DNA of 64,000 nucleotides from Actinoplanes derwentensis. GTDB taxonomy: Bacteria > Actinomycetota > Actinomycetes > Mycobacteriales > Micromonosporaceae. Shown here piece by piece: positions 9,089 through 18,182 of the stretch. Below the pieces are notes generated by a model, which was not told the origin of the DNA, did no database searches, and was given only the letters and a program-made list of their open reading frames with translations. The position numbers and the translations under genes were made by a program. Numbering within the stretch: position 1 is the first letter of the stretch; each line of letters starts with the position of its first letter. The DNA lies in NCBI RefSeq assembly GCF_900104725.1, contig NZ_LT629758.1, positions 5,222,501 to 5,286,500 of the forward strand, in the 5' to 3' direction.

Positions 9089-10135
9089 TCAGACCTCGGC
9101 GGTCTCGTCGTTCTTGGCGTCCTTGGCAGCGTGCCGGCCGCCTCCGGTCCACTGGGCCGGGAGGGTGCCGGGCGCCGTGCGGGCACCGCCGCGGGTCAGC
9201 AGGATGCCACCGGCGACCGCGAGGACCAGGCCGAGGACGCCCAGGCCGATCGGTCCCCAGAGACTGGCCGTGTTGAGGAGCTGACGGTTAGACCTGGCCG
9301 ACTCGACCGACTTGGTCACGGTGTCGTCGGTGTAGACGAAGGTGGCGTCCAGGATGTCGACCTGCCGGCCGTCGTCCGAGACGAGCTGCTTCTTCTGCTG
9401 CTCCTGAACCCGGATGTACTGGCCGGTGGCCGGCTCGACCCACACCGTCCGGGTGTTGCTGTAGTTGACCCGGCCCGTGGTGGCACCCGGGATGAGCTGG
9501 CCGAGCAGCAGGGCGACCCGGTCGGCCGGGAGCTGCTGGGTCTCGTTCTGGATGGTCTGGGTGAACTCGTAGGTCTCCAGGCCCTGGATCTCCACGGCCT
9601 TCACGAACTGCGCCGGGCTGGCCTTGAGGGTGTCCCGGTCGAAGATCTTGTACTCGCCGTCCTTCGTGGTGCCGAACGGGAACTTGTAGACCTGACCCTC
9701 GTAGGTGACGGCCTCACGCTGGCCGCCGGTGTCCAGCCACTGGTCGGCCCAGGTCTGCGCCGCGCCGGTCTTGCGGTCCACCGCGAGCGAGGTGCTGTAC
9801 GCCTGAACCAGCTCGGCGTTGTCGGTGCGCTGAACCTGCTGTCCACCCACCCACACCAGGGCGTTGCCGTCGAGGTCACCGTCGAGTTTGGCGGTCTTGT
9901 CGGGGTCGACCTGGACGGTGATCGTGGAGCGCAGGTCGCCGCTCTCGACCGTGGCCTTGCCGTCCTTGATCTGCATGAATCGTGCGTTCGGCGCCTCGGC
10001 GACCGACTGGGTCATGGCCATGTCGTACGGAAGCTGCTTTGCCGTCGGTGCGACCACGAAGGCCAGGCCGCCGGCGAACACCAACGCCAAGACGCCGAGG
10101 CCGAACAGCACGGTGCCGATGACGCGGGACTTCAT
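9089..10135 (-). CDS. DUF3068 membrane-anchored protein (Rv0227c/PorA-like family)
   Basis: The protein has 348 residues. An N-terminal membrane helix (FGLGVLALVFAGGLAFVV, about 12-29) precedes a large extracytoplasmic beta-rich domain. A C-terminal helix (GPIGLGVLGLVLAVAGGI) and a basic tail follow. The order and length fit DUF3068, found in arabinogalactan-containing actinobacteria; the corynebacterial PorA-related annotation is remote. The ATG at 10135 follows GGAGG at 5 nt. It is the last gene of the minus-strand AftD transcript and ends at a strong hairpin. In Mycobacterium tuberculosis the counterpart (Rv0227c, from memory) lies in the same neighbourhood as the methyltransferase and GT4 genes. 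A role in the envelope is likely; the exact function is unknown. Confidence 0.8.
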   Translation of the reverse strand: MKSRVIGTVLFGLGVLALVFAGGLAFVVAPTAKQLPYDMAMTQSVAEAPNARFMQIKDGKATVESGDLRSTITVQVDPDKTAKLDGDLDGNALVWVGGQQVQRTDNAELVQAYSTSLAVDRKTGAAQTWADQWLDTGGQREAVTYEGQVYKFPFGTTKDGEYKIFDRDTLKASPAQFVKAVEIQGLETYEFTQTIQNETQQLPADRVALLLGQLIPGATTGRVNYSNTRTVWVEPATGQYIRVQEQQKKQLVSDDGRQVDILDATFVYTDDTVTKSVESARSNRQLLNTASLWGPIGLGVLGLVLAVAGGILLTRGGARTAPGTLPAQWTGGGRHAAKDAKNDETAEV

Positions 10136-10201
10136 ATGTCCTCCACGAGGTGGAAACGAAAAGTGGCAAGGAGTGATGTATGCCGAGCTTGCAGGAGGTT
10201 A

Positions 10202-11002
10202 CTACTGAGTCACATCAGGAAGCGAGACCCTGGACACATCTTCCTGACCTTCTCTGCGGAGGACGACGGTGAAGTTCCACGTGAGAACCTCCCGCAGCAC
10301 CGGAACCGAGGCCACCCACTGCGCCCACCAGGGGTGATAGCGAGGTATCACATCGACCACCGTGACAGTACCGGTACGGCGTGCGGTCCTGGTCCACCGC
10401 ATCATCCGGGCGGCACTGACCGGGAACAGCGTCTCCATGAACCGGTTCTTCGGCTCTCGACCGTGGACCCGCAGGAACCGGGCCCGGGCGCGATGCCCAC
10501 CGAACCAGTGCCGGAACGGCCCGGTCTCGTGTCCACCGTGCGGAGACCACCAGGGGGTGTACGACACGAAGATCGTCCCGCCCGGCCGGGTCACCCGGAC
10601 CATCTCGTCGAGCATCGCCTCGGGGTCGCTGACATGTTCGAGCACGTTCGACGAGTAGGTGACGTCCAGCGCGCCGGTGTGGATCGGCAGAGCGGTACCA
10701 CTGCCGCTGACCATCCCGTTCACCTTCGCGCCCGCCTCGGCGAAGTCCCCGACCCCCGGATCGAGGCCGATGTACGACGCCCCCACCTTCTCGAACTCGC
10801 TGGCGAAGTAGCCCGGCCCGCCGCCGACATCCAGCACCCGGGCCCCGCCGAGGTCCACATAGGCGCCGAGCTGATCCACCGAGTCGGTGGCGAGCATCGA
10901 GTAGAACCGGTCCGGGTCGCTCTGTTCGACCAGGAAGGTCCGGAACAGCCGGACCGACCGGCCGAGCGTGGCCCGGTACGAGCTGACCGGCTGGTCGGAC
11001 AC
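10202..11002 (-). CDS. Class I SAM-dependent methyltransferase (Rv0224c-like), possible independent product from an internal start
   Basis: The 266-residue C-terminal part of the AftD frame can be translated alone from the GTG at 11002. It is preceded by AGAAGGAGAT, a near-perfect Shine-Dalgarno sequence 5 nt from the start. The protein begins VSDQPVSSYRATLGRSVRLF and carries a glycine-rich SAM loop (LDVGGGPGYF), an acidic GLDPG strand and the post-loop NVLEHV. It resembles mycobacterial Rv0224c, which is a separate gene beside the GT4 gene Rv0225. No stop codon separates it from AftD, so fusion, internal initiation, or both are possible. Confidence 0.5.
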   Translation of the reverse strand: MSDQPVSSYRATLGRSVRLFRTFLVEQSDPDRFYSMLATDSVDQLGAYVDLGGARVLDVGGGPGYFASEFEKVGASYIGLDPGVGDFAEAGAKVNGMVSGSGTALPIHTGALDVTYSSNVLEHVSDPEAMLDEMVRVTRPGGTIFVSYTPWWSPHGGHETGPFRHWFGGHRARARFLRVHGREPKNRFMETLFPVSAARMMRWTRTARRTGTVTVVDVIPRYHPWWAQWVASVPVLREVLTWNFTVVLRREGQEDVSRVSLPDVTQ

Positions 11003-14000
11003 GGAGATCTCCTTCTCGGGACGGCCGGACGACGGTGCCGCCGCCGCCGCGACCGCGCACACCGCGGCCAACATCAACAACTGGACCCCGGCGCCGTACG
11101 CCCACTCCTGCCCGTGACCGAGCAGCCGCCCACTGACCGCGACACCGACAGCGGTCACCGCGCTCGCGAACGCGAGCCCCGGCAGCCAACCCGGCCGGAC
11201 CTGCCGGACGATTAGTGCCCCCAGCAGCAAGACGGCCGCCGCCGGACCACCGAGGACAACCGCCAGCGCCAGCAGCGGAACCACCATCCACCCGCTGCCA
11301 CCGGGGACGACGGTGAACACCCGGGCCAGTGGCCGGGCGACCACGACGGCCCTGCGGCGCACCGGCAGCAGCGCCAGGATCAGAATCAGGAGCACGCATC
11401 CAGCACCCGCCGCGAGGCCGGTCCGGTACGGCTCGTCCGGCGTGAAACGCAAGGTCACGATGCCGCCGTCACCGGCCGGCACCACGAACGCCTGCTGCCA
11501 CCCGTCCACCCGGACCGGCCGCAGCGTCGCACCGTTCAGCGTGGCCGCCCAGCCGGCGTTGTGGTTCTCCGTGACCACCAGCAGCGACGCGACCCCGGCC
11601 GCGACCGTGACGGTCCGCTCGGTGGCCCGCCAGTCCCCGACGGCCACCTCCCGCCCGGTCACTGCCGCAACACCACCCGCCGGGACCAGGGCCGCAGAGT
11701 TCACCACGAACGCCGCCGACGGAATCGTGCGCAGGTGTTGGTCACCGGCCTTGAGCTGGACGGATTCACCGGCAAAGTCGTCGCAGACGGTCATCTTGAG
11801 CGACCGGTTCGCCCGGATGTCGCCGAGGGTTCCGGTGACCGAGGTCGGGTAGGTGACGCCACCGATCTCGACGGCCGGTCCGGTGCCGCACGGAACGGCC
11901 AGGGGCGTGCGGTCGGTGGCCGGGGTCAGCACGCGGGCCAGGGCCGGCACCTCGACCTCGGCGATGCCGGCCGGGGCCGACCAGCCACGGCCGCGGTCGT
12001 CGGCGACCACCCGTTCGGCACTGAAGACGTCGACGGCGATGGTGAGCCGGTCGGTGACCACGGCCGGGAACGTCACCAGACCGTCGGCGCCCACCTTCGC
12101 GGGAGTCTCCCGGCCGTTGGCGCGGATCACCACCTGGCTGGGTACGGCGGCGGCCGGGATGGCCGGCACCACCAGGCGTACCCGGTCGATCCGGCGTTTG
12201 CCGGTCCAGCTCAGGGTCAGGGCCGGATCGTCATCGGTGGGTTCGGCCAGCCAGGCGGTGCCCGGGTCGCCGTCGACCGCGGCGTGCGCACCGACCGTCA
12301 GATCACCGGTCAGCACGGACGAGGCGGTGGCGGCGACCGGCCGGGCCAGCGGGATCGTCCCGTTCGGCCGGGCCTGCGCGGTCAGCCGCAGCTCGTAGTC
12401 GGCGTCGACCGGGGTGGTGAAGTACCGGTCGATGCCGAGCGGCTCCTCACCGCGGCGGGCCAGGAACTGGTCGCAGCGGATCTCGGTGCCGGTCGCCGAG
12501 GCCGCCGGGAAGCAGGATCCGCGTTCCTGGGCCGGCCGGGTGAACGAGTAGACCGGCGCGGTGCCGGCCGTCTGGTCGGCGGGGGCGCGCAGGCCGCGTT
12601 CCGCCGCGAGCCCCGGGATGCCGAGTTCCCGCAGGGCGATGGCACCGGTGAAACCCTGGCGCAGGGCGAGGACCGTGACGCGGACGGCCGTGGTCAGGCC
12701 GGGCAGCGTGGAGAGGGTGTGCGGGCCGGTGGTGGACGGCACTGTCCGGTCCACGATGCCCTGGTCGGTGGTGATCCGGACGAGCGACACCGCGGCGGCG
12801 AACCGTACGTCCGCGGCGAAGTCGACGGTGATCGCGGTGACCCGTTTGGCGGTGCCCAGCTCGACGTCGATCCGCTGGCCTTCGCCGGTCTGCAGCGGAT
12901 CCGAACGCCAGGCGGTGCCGGTGTCGCCGTCCAGGGCCGCGAACGGCAGACCGGACGGGTCGGTCGGGCCGACCGTGTCGGCGAAGGCGACGCTGCTGGA
13001 CGCGGTGACCGACCGGATGCCCTGGTATTCGGCGACGGTCTGGTGACCGTCCGGGGCGAACGGGATCAGGTCGTCGCGTACCCGGCCCTGTCTGCTCTTC
13101 TCGTCGGTGGTGAGGGTCTGGCTGACGTTGTCGCGTACCCGGCCGATGTTGAGTTCCCGGCGGCGCAGGCCGTCGGTGACGATGCCGCGGGCCTGTGACT
13201 CGCCGTCGGCCAGGCCCAGTTCACCGGTCGCGTCGCCGGCCAGCACGGTCGGCTGGCGGCCGTCGAGCAGGCCCTGTTCCAGGACGCCGAGCAACGACTC
13301 GGGACCGCCGCTGAGTACCGGCACGCCAGCGATCGCGGTCGCCGATACCTGCGGAACCTCCGTGCCGACCTGGAAGATCTCGATCGACGCGACCGAGGCG
13401 TCGTTGTCGACCGGGCTCCGGGCGACACCACCGGCGCCGGTCATCGGCCCGAACTCCGCCGCCCGGCTCAGGCCCGGCGAGCCGCTGATCGCGCGCCGTA
13501 CCGTGGCGATCGGCGGGGCGTCCGCGGCGAAGCGGTCCAGGTCGTTGCGGAGCAGCAGGTACCGGTAGCCGGAACGGGCCAGGAACTCGGCCAGCGCCGG
13601 GGAACCGCGCCCCTGGGCCAGGATCGCCTCGACGGTGTCCATCACCCGGGTGTTGCCCTCGGAGCCGAGCGGGATCTGGTTGCGGGTGGACCAGGGTGCT
13701 CCGGCCAGGGTCTGCATCGGTTCGTCGACGGTCCGGCCCCAGGTGTTCTGGGCGAATCCGGAGCCGGGAACGACGAGTGTGCGGGCCTGCGCGTCACGGT
13801 CGGTGAGCCAGGAGGCCGCGTCCCGCCAGTACGACGGGATCTCCGACCATCCCGGACCGGGGCGCAGCAGCGTCATCCCGGCCGGGGCGGCGGCGACCAT
13901 CAGCAGAAGGGCGGCCAGCGGCGCGGCCGGGATCCGCAGGCCCCATCGACGCCAGGGGATCGACCGGCTGGCCGCGTAGGCGACGCCCAGCGCGACCGGC

Positions 14001-15142
14001 AGCCGCAGCACCGGTTCGAACTTGTGCACATTGCGCAGCGGGGCGAGCACACCGTCCAGTAGTTCGCGGACGATCGGGGCCAGCGGGCTGCCCAGAGTTC
14101 CGACGTAACCCATGGTCAGCAGTGTCAGGCCGGTGACCGCGGCGACGATCAGGAACCGTCGTTCGGGCATGCCGCGCAGCGCGAGACCGGTCAGGCCGAC
14201 GGCGGCGACGAGCGCGGTCGCGGCCATCAGGATCGGGCTGTCGACGAGCGTGTACCCGGCCGGCCACCACGGATCACCCTGAACGACATAGCCGACCCAC
14301 TGGTTGGTGCCGCGGGTCGCCTGGAAGAGCGAGGTGACCGCGGTGGTGGTGCCGGACGACTCGATGAAGTCCAGGAACGGCAGGCTGTACTCGCCGAAGA
14401 GCAGCAGCGGGACGATCCACCACAGGGTCACGCCGACGACGCAGAGGACCCACCAGAACATCAGTTTCGCCAGGTCCCGGTCCCAGCGGCGGGTGATCAG
14501 CCACAGGCCGGGCAACACCAGGGCCATCACCACGGCGGCCGCGTTGATGCCGCCCATGAAGAGCACCGCCAAGGCGGAGAGCGCGGCCGCCCGGCGAGCC
14601 GAACCGATCTGCCGGTACCGCACCAGCGGCAGCATCACCCACGGCAGGAAGACCACCGGCAGCATCTCCGAGGAGAGCGGACCGATCTCGGTGAGCATCC
14701 GGGGGGCCAGCGCGTACGCCAGCGCGCCCACGATCCGGCCGGTGTCGTTGCCGACGCGCAGCGCCCGGGCCAGCAGAAGTGTTCCGTAGTAGGCGGCGCA
14801 GAGCAGCACCGCGCACCACAGGCGCTGGGTGATCCAGGGTGGTACGCCGAGCAGGTCACCGGCGGCGAAGAACGGGCCCATCGGGAACAGGTAGCCGTAC
14901 GCCTGCTGCTGAAGTTCGCCGGAGGTCGCCCACGGGTTCCACAGGTGCAGGGCCCGGGACATGAACCCGATCGGGTCCTCGGCCAGGTCGAGTTTGGTGT
15001 CGAAGGTGGTCCGGCCGGGGCGCTGCACGAACGCGAGCACGACGAGCACGAGGGCTCCGCCGATCGCGAGCATGTGGCGGCTGGGGCTGAACGGCGGCAC
15101 GCTGGTCGCGGTGGTGGTCCGCTCCCGGACGGCAGCGGTCAT
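10202..15142 (-). CDS. aftD: AftD-type alpha-(1->3)-arabinofuranosyltransferase, in-frame with a C-terminal methyltransferase
   Basis: The protein has 1646 residues. Residues 1-1380 match AftD/DUF3367: an N-terminal GT-C membrane domain with about a dozen helices, a large extracytoplasmic region with discoidin (F5/8 type C)-like modules, and C-terminal helices. AftD adds arabinofuranose from decaprenyl-phospho-arabinose during wall arabinan branching. Residues from 1381 are a class I SAM methyltransferase (VLDVGGGPGYFA; NVLEHVSDPEAMLDEM). The usual AftD length is about 1400, so the extra 266 residues are a fused or unseparated second gene. The start at 15142 is chosen for its ATGA overlap with the preceding VWA gene and its GGAG site; an in-frame GTG at 15151 is the alternative. 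Confidence 0.85.
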   Translation of the reverse strand: MTAAVRERTTTATSVPPFSPSRHMLAIGGALVLVVLAFVQRPGRTTFDTKLDLAEDPIGFMSRALHLWNPWATSGELQQQAYGYLFPMGPFFAAGDLLGVPPWITQRLWCAVLLCAAYYGTLLLARALRVGNDTGRIVGALAYALAPRMLTEIGPLSSEMLPVVFLPWVMLPLVRYRQIGSARRAAALSALAVLFMGGINAAAVVMALVLPGLWLITRRWDRDLAKLMFWWVLCVVGVTLWWIVPLLLFGEYSLPFLDFIESSGTTTAVTSLFQATRGTNQWVGYVVQGDPWWPAGYTLVDSPILMAATALVAAVGLTGLALRGMPERRFLIVAAVTGLTLLTMGYVGTLGSPLAPIVRELLDGVLAPLRNVHKFEPVLRLPVALGVAYAASRSIPWRRWGLRIPAAPLAALLLMVAAAPAGMTLLRPGPGWSEIPSYWRDAASWLTDRDAQARTLVVPGSGFAQNTWGRTVDEPMQTLAGAPWSTRNQIPLGSEGNTRVMDTVEAILAQGRGSPALAEFLARSGYRYLLLRNDLDRFAADAPPIATVRRAISGSPGLSRAAEFGPMTGAGGVARSPVDNDASVASIEIFQVGTEVPQVSATAIAGVPVLSGGPESLLGVLEQGLLDGRQPTVLAGDATGELGLADGESQARGIVTDGLRRRELNIGRVRDNVSQTLTTDEKSRQGRVRDDLIPFAPDGHQTVAEYQGIRSVTASSSVAFADTVGPTDPSGLPFAALDGDTGTAWRSDPLQTGEGQRIDVELGTAKRVTAITVDFAADVRFAAAVSLVRITTDQGIVDRTVPSTTGPHTLSTLPGLTTAVRVTVLALRQGFTGAIALRELGIPGLAAERGLRAPADQTAGTAPVYSFTRPAQERGSCFPAASATGTEIRCDQFLARRGEEPLGIDRYFTTPVDADYELRLTAQARPNGTIPLARPVAATASSVLTGDLTVGAHAAVDGDPGTAWLAEPTDDDPALTLSWTGKRRIDRVRLVVPAIPAAAVPSQVVIRANGRETPAKVGADGLVTFPAVVTDRLTIAVDVFSAERVVADDRGRGWSAPAGIAEVEVPALARVLTPATDRTPLAVPCGTGPAVEIGGVTYPTSVTGTLGDIRANRSLKMTVCDDFAGESVQLKAGDQHLRTIPSAAFVVNSAALVPAGGVAAVTGREVAVGDWRATERTVTVAAGVASLLVVTENHNAGWAATLNGATLRPVRVDGWQQAFVVPAGDGGIVTLRFTPDEPYRTGLAAGAGCVLLILILALLPVRRRAVVVARPLARVFTVVPGGSGWMVVPLLALAVVLGGPAAAVLLLGALIVRQVRPGWLPGLAFASAVTAVGVAVSGRLLGHGQEWAYGAGVQLLMLAAVCAVAAAAAPSSGRPEKEISVSDQPVSSYRATLGRSVRLFRTFLVEQSDPDRFYSMLATDSVDQLGAYVDLGGARVLDVGGGPGYFASEFEKVGASYIGLDPGVGDFAEAGAKVNGMVSGSGTALPIHTGALDVTYSSNVLEHVSDPEAMLDEMVRVTRPGGTIFVSYTPWWSPHGGHETGPFRHWFGGHRARARFLRVHGREPKNRFMETLFPVSAARMMRWTRTARRTGTVTVVDVIPRYHPWWAQWVASVPVLREVLTWNFTVVLRREGQEDVSRVSLPDVTQ

Positions 15143-16836
15143 CGGCGGCACTCCGGGGGCAGGCAGCTGAATTCGGCGAGCGCAGTGTAGAAGATCTGCC
15201 GGATTCCGGAAGGCTTGTCGGTGAGGGCGACCTTACCGCCGGTGGCCTCGGCGATCTGGCGGAGTTCGGCGGCGTCGATCTCCGGGCCGACACCGATGAA
15301 CAGGATCGGCAGCGGGCGTTTGCGGTCCACGAGTCCTCCCAGCTCACGCAGCAGGGCGGACCGGCCGACGCCGCTCGCGTTGTCGTCGGTGCCGTCGGTC
15401 AGGATCAGCACCATGTTGATCCGGCCGGGCGTCCAGTTGCGAGTGCCGTCCCGGTAGGCGGCCAGCGCCGTGTCGTAGAGACCGGTCCGCCCGTTCGGTT
15501 CGGCCCGCATCCGGTCGATCCGGTCGATGATGTCGTCCCGGCGCGGCCCGATCGGCCCGACCGGAACCACCTCGCGGTAGTCACGCCGTCCGTCCAGGTC
15601 GGTGGAGAACTCCCAGACACCCAGCTCGGTGGTGGGCAGCATGAGTTTCACGCCGTCCTGGGCGGCTTTGACGGTGGCCTGCATCCGCGACTCCGACGAG
15701 CCCGGCACCACGGCCTCCATCGATCCGGAGATGTCGAAGACGGCGAGCATGCGGGCACTGATGTGCACGCCGCCCCACGCGTTGAGCAGGGCTTCGGCGT
15801 CAGTGGGCGCGGGCAGGGCGGCGGGGGTGTAGGTCGCGGTCCGCACCCGGGTCGCGGCGGGAACGTCGGCCGGGGCGGCACCGGCAGGGGTACGCAACCC
15901 GTGTCCGGTGAAGACGGCGGCACCGTCCTTGGCGAGCATCGCCCGCAGCAGTGCGGTCGCGTACTCGCGCTGTTCGTCGCCGGAGGACAGCACGGCGTAC
16001 GGGTAGTCGGGGCTCGGCACCGCCGTACCCGGATAGATCGCGATCTGGCTCCTGCCACCACCGGCCGCCGCCAGTACCTGCTGTTCGGTGCTGATCACGG
16101 CGGTCTCGCCGGTACCGGGGCCGACCGGGTCGGGGGCGGCCTCACCGGCGGTGGAGACGGTGTTCGGGGAGAGCCGTCGCATGATCGCCGCGGTGCCGGC
16201 GGCGCTGCCCTTGGCGACCGTGCGGATGCCGACGAGGGCACCGAACCCGAGTGGGCTGGTCGCCGGGTCCGGCAGCGCGATCGGGACCTGCGTTCGCGCC
16301 GACCCGACGAGCCGTGGCCAGGTGGCGCGGGCGCCGAGGCGTTTCGCGGTCCGCTCGTCGAGGGCGAGCACGATCGGGCTGGTGGCGACCGAGACACCTT
16401 CAGCCGGCACTTGGAAGGCGCCGGTGGCGCGGGCCCGCCGCAGCCAGAGTGTCGACTCGGGCAGCCACACGTCGGGAGCCGCCTCGATGGTGGCCGGGGC
16501 GGAGGCGGAGGCCATGCTGGACGCGGACGGTGCGGCGACCACGTCGGTGGCGGTCCGGGCGACGGCGCGCAGCACGTCGGCCGACTCGCGTTCCTCGACG
16601 ATCAGGTCCAGACAGGGGTCCCGGGCGGTCAGCCGGGAGGCGATCTCGCGGACCGGTGTGGCGACACTCGGGGCCGCCGCGACTCGCAGCGAGGTCCGTT
16701 CGGCGCAGCCCGGATCGTTGCGGGTTCGATCGAGATAGGTGAATCCAGACCACCCGGCGAGTGTCGCGATCAGCGTGATGCTCAGCAGCGTGACCGGCCA
16801 GAACTCCGGTCTCGCTCGGAGGCTCCCATCGCTCAC
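15139..16836 (-). CDS. Membrane-anchored protein with substrate-binding and von Willebrand A domains
   Basis: The protein has 565 residues. The GTG at 16836 follows GGGAGGAACCGC, a good ribosome site; longer in-frame versions add non-protein-like sequence. One N-terminal helix (PVTLLSITLIATLAGWSGF) anchors it. Residues about 60-330 resemble extracellular solute-binding proteins of the SBP_bac_11 type. The C-terminal half is a VWA domain with a complete MIDAS: DISGS (DxSxS), the downstream Thr in GRTGLYDT and Asp in ILTDGTDD. It is divergent from the GT4 gene and overlaps the AftD start by 4 bp, which suggests co-expression with arabinan synthesis. Its ligand and partner are unknown. Confidence 0.8.
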   Translation of the reverse strand: MSDGSLRARPEFWPVTLLSITLIATLAGWSGFTYLDRTRNDPGCAERTSLRVAAAPSVATPVREIASRLTARDPCLDLIVEERESADVLRAVARTATDVVAAPSASSMASASAPATIEAAPDVWLPESTLWLRRARATGAFQVPAEGVSVATSPIVLALDERTAKRLGARATWPRLVGSARTQVPIALPDPATSPLGFGALVGIRTVAKGSAAGTAAIMRRLSPNTVSTAGEAAPDPVGPGTGETAVISTEQQVLAAAGGGRSQIAIYPGTAVPSPDYPYAVLSSGDEQREYATALLRAMLAKDGAAVFTGHGLRTPAGAAPADVPAATRVRTATYTPAALPAPTDAEALLNAWGGVHISARMLAVFDISGSMEAVVPGSSESRMQATVKAAQDGVKLMLPTTELGVWEFSTDLDGRRDYREVVPVGPIGPRRDDIIDRIDRMRAEPNGRTGLYDTALAAYRDGTRNWTPGRINMVLILTDGTDDNASGVGRSALLRELGGLVDRKRPLPILFIGVGPEIDAAELRQIAEATGGKVALTDKPSGIRQIFYTALAEFSCLPPECRR

Positions 16837-16940
16837 GCGGTTCCTCCCGTTGTTACGCGACCGTTGCGGTTGTTCCCGGAGCTGCCCTACTGTGACGCGA
16901 CCGCGAATCGTACTCGCTAGTAGGGATGGCAGAGTAGACC

Positions 16941-18137
16941 ATGACGGATGCCTGCGGCGGTCACGTCCTGTTCCTGAACTGGCGCGACACCAAGCACCCC
17001 GAGGGCGGGGGTTCCGAGCTCTACCTGGACCGGGTGGCCGGCGAACTCGTGCGCCACGGGTACCGGGTGACCCTGCTCTGCCAGGCGTACGGCACCGCTG
17101 CGGCGGAGGAGAGCACCCCGGCCGGGTTCCGGATAGTCCGCCGAGGAGGCCGGCACACCGTTTACCTGCAGGCCGCACTCGTCTACCTGATCGGACTCCT
17201 CGGCATCGGACCACTGTCCCGCCGCCGGCTCGGCCGACCGGACCTGATCATAGACGTGGGTAACGGCATGCCGTTCCTCAGCCGCCTGTACGCCCGCCGC
17301 CCGGTGATCGTGCTGGTCCACCACGTGCACCGGGAACAGTGGCCGGTGGTCTTCGGGCCCCGGATCGCCCGGATCGGCTGGTGGATCGAGTCGGTGCTGG
17401 CGATCAGGGTCTACCGCCGCTGCCAGTACGTCGCGGTGTCCGAGTCGACCCGGGACGAACTGGTCGGACTCGGCGTCGGACGGGACCGGATCGCGGTCGT
17501 CCACAACGGCACCCCGGAGGTGACCAGGCCGGCCGTGGCCCGCACCCCGAACCCGAGCCTGATGGTGTTGGGCCGGCTAGTACCGCACAAGCGGGTCGAG
17601 TTCGCGCTGCGCGCCACCGCCCTGCTGGCCGTGGAACTGCCCACGATCGAGCTGGTGGTGGCCGGGCAGGGCTGGTGGGACGAGCCGCTGCGGCAGCTCA
17701 CCGCCGACCTGGAGATCGAGGACCGGGTCCGGTTCGCCGGCTTCGTCACCGAGGAGCACAAACACGAGCTGCTGTGCCGCTCCTGGCTGATGCTGATGCC
17801 CTCGCTCAAGGAGGGCTGGGGCCTGACCATCGTGGAGGCCGGGATCCGGGGCACCCCGTCGGTCGCGTTCCGGTCGGCCGGTGGGGTCGCCGACGCCATG
17901 GTCGACGAGGAGACCGGCGTGCTGGTGGAGAACGAGTACGACTTCTTCCTCCAGGTCCGCGCGCTGCTGCTGGACGCGCAGCGGCGGACCGGGATGGGAA
18001 TGGCGGCGGCCGTGCACGCCACCCGGTTCACCTGGGAGAAAGCCGGTGCCGCCTTCTCCGGTGTGGTGGCCGGACAACTCGGCGACGGCCACCGGATGCC
18101 GGCCGCCCAGCCGCTGCGGTTGCCGGTCCGGGAATGA
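16941..18137 (+). CDS. GT4-family glycosyltransferase (Rv0225-like)
   Basis: The protein has 398 residues with a GT-B fold. The N-terminus HVLFLNWRDTKHPEGGGSE holds the acceptor-side Gly-rich loop. The C-terminal donor domain has the GT4 E-x7-E region (KEGWGLTIVEAG) followed by AFRSAGGVADAM. This retaining, nucleotide-sugar-dependent enzyme most likely acts on a lipid-linked envelope glycan. It is the only plus-strand gene in this envelope locus, as is Rv0225 in M. tuberculosis (recalled, not searched). The 104-bp divergent gap with the VWA gene holds its promoter. Confidence 0.88.
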   Translation: MTDACGGHVLFLNWRDTKHPEGGGSELYLDRVAGELVRHGYRVTLLCQAYGTAAAEESTPAGFRIVRRGGRHTVYLQAALVYLIGLLGIGPLSRRRLGRPDLIIDVGNGMPFLSRLYARRPVIVLVHHVHREQWPVVFGPRIARIGWWIESVLAIRVYRRCQYVAVSESTRDELVGLGVGRDRIAVVHNGTPEVTRPAVARTPNPSLMVLGRLVPHKRVEFALRATALLAVELPTIELVVAGQGWWDEPLRQLTADLEIEDRVRFAGFVTEEHKHELLCRSWLMLMPSLKEGWGLTIVEAGIRGTPSVAFRSAGGVADAMVDEETGVLVENEYDFFLQVRALLLDAQRRTGMGMAAAVHATRFTWEKAGAAFSGVVAGQLGDGHRMPAAQPLRLPVRE

Positions 18138-18138
18138 C

Positions 18139-18177
18139 GTCAGGCAGCCCCCGTCGCGAACGGGGACTGCCTGACGG
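18139..18177. terminator. Bidirectional hairpin terminator between convergent genes
   Basis: The arms CGTCAGGCAG and CTGCCTGACG pair perfectly over 10 bp. After one mismatch a further 5-bp CCCCG/CGGGG stem continues to a 7-nt loop. It sits between the GT4 stop codon and the DUF2613 stop codon and can serve both strands. Confidence 0.8.
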
Positions 18178-18182
18178 GGTGC

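Noticed and set aside
5416..9276. Long plus-strand open frames across the nitrate reductase gene
   Set aside because: They are antisense to a gene with clear molybdopterin, flavodoxin and FAD motifs. Composition is Gly/Arg/Val-biased and no start context is present.
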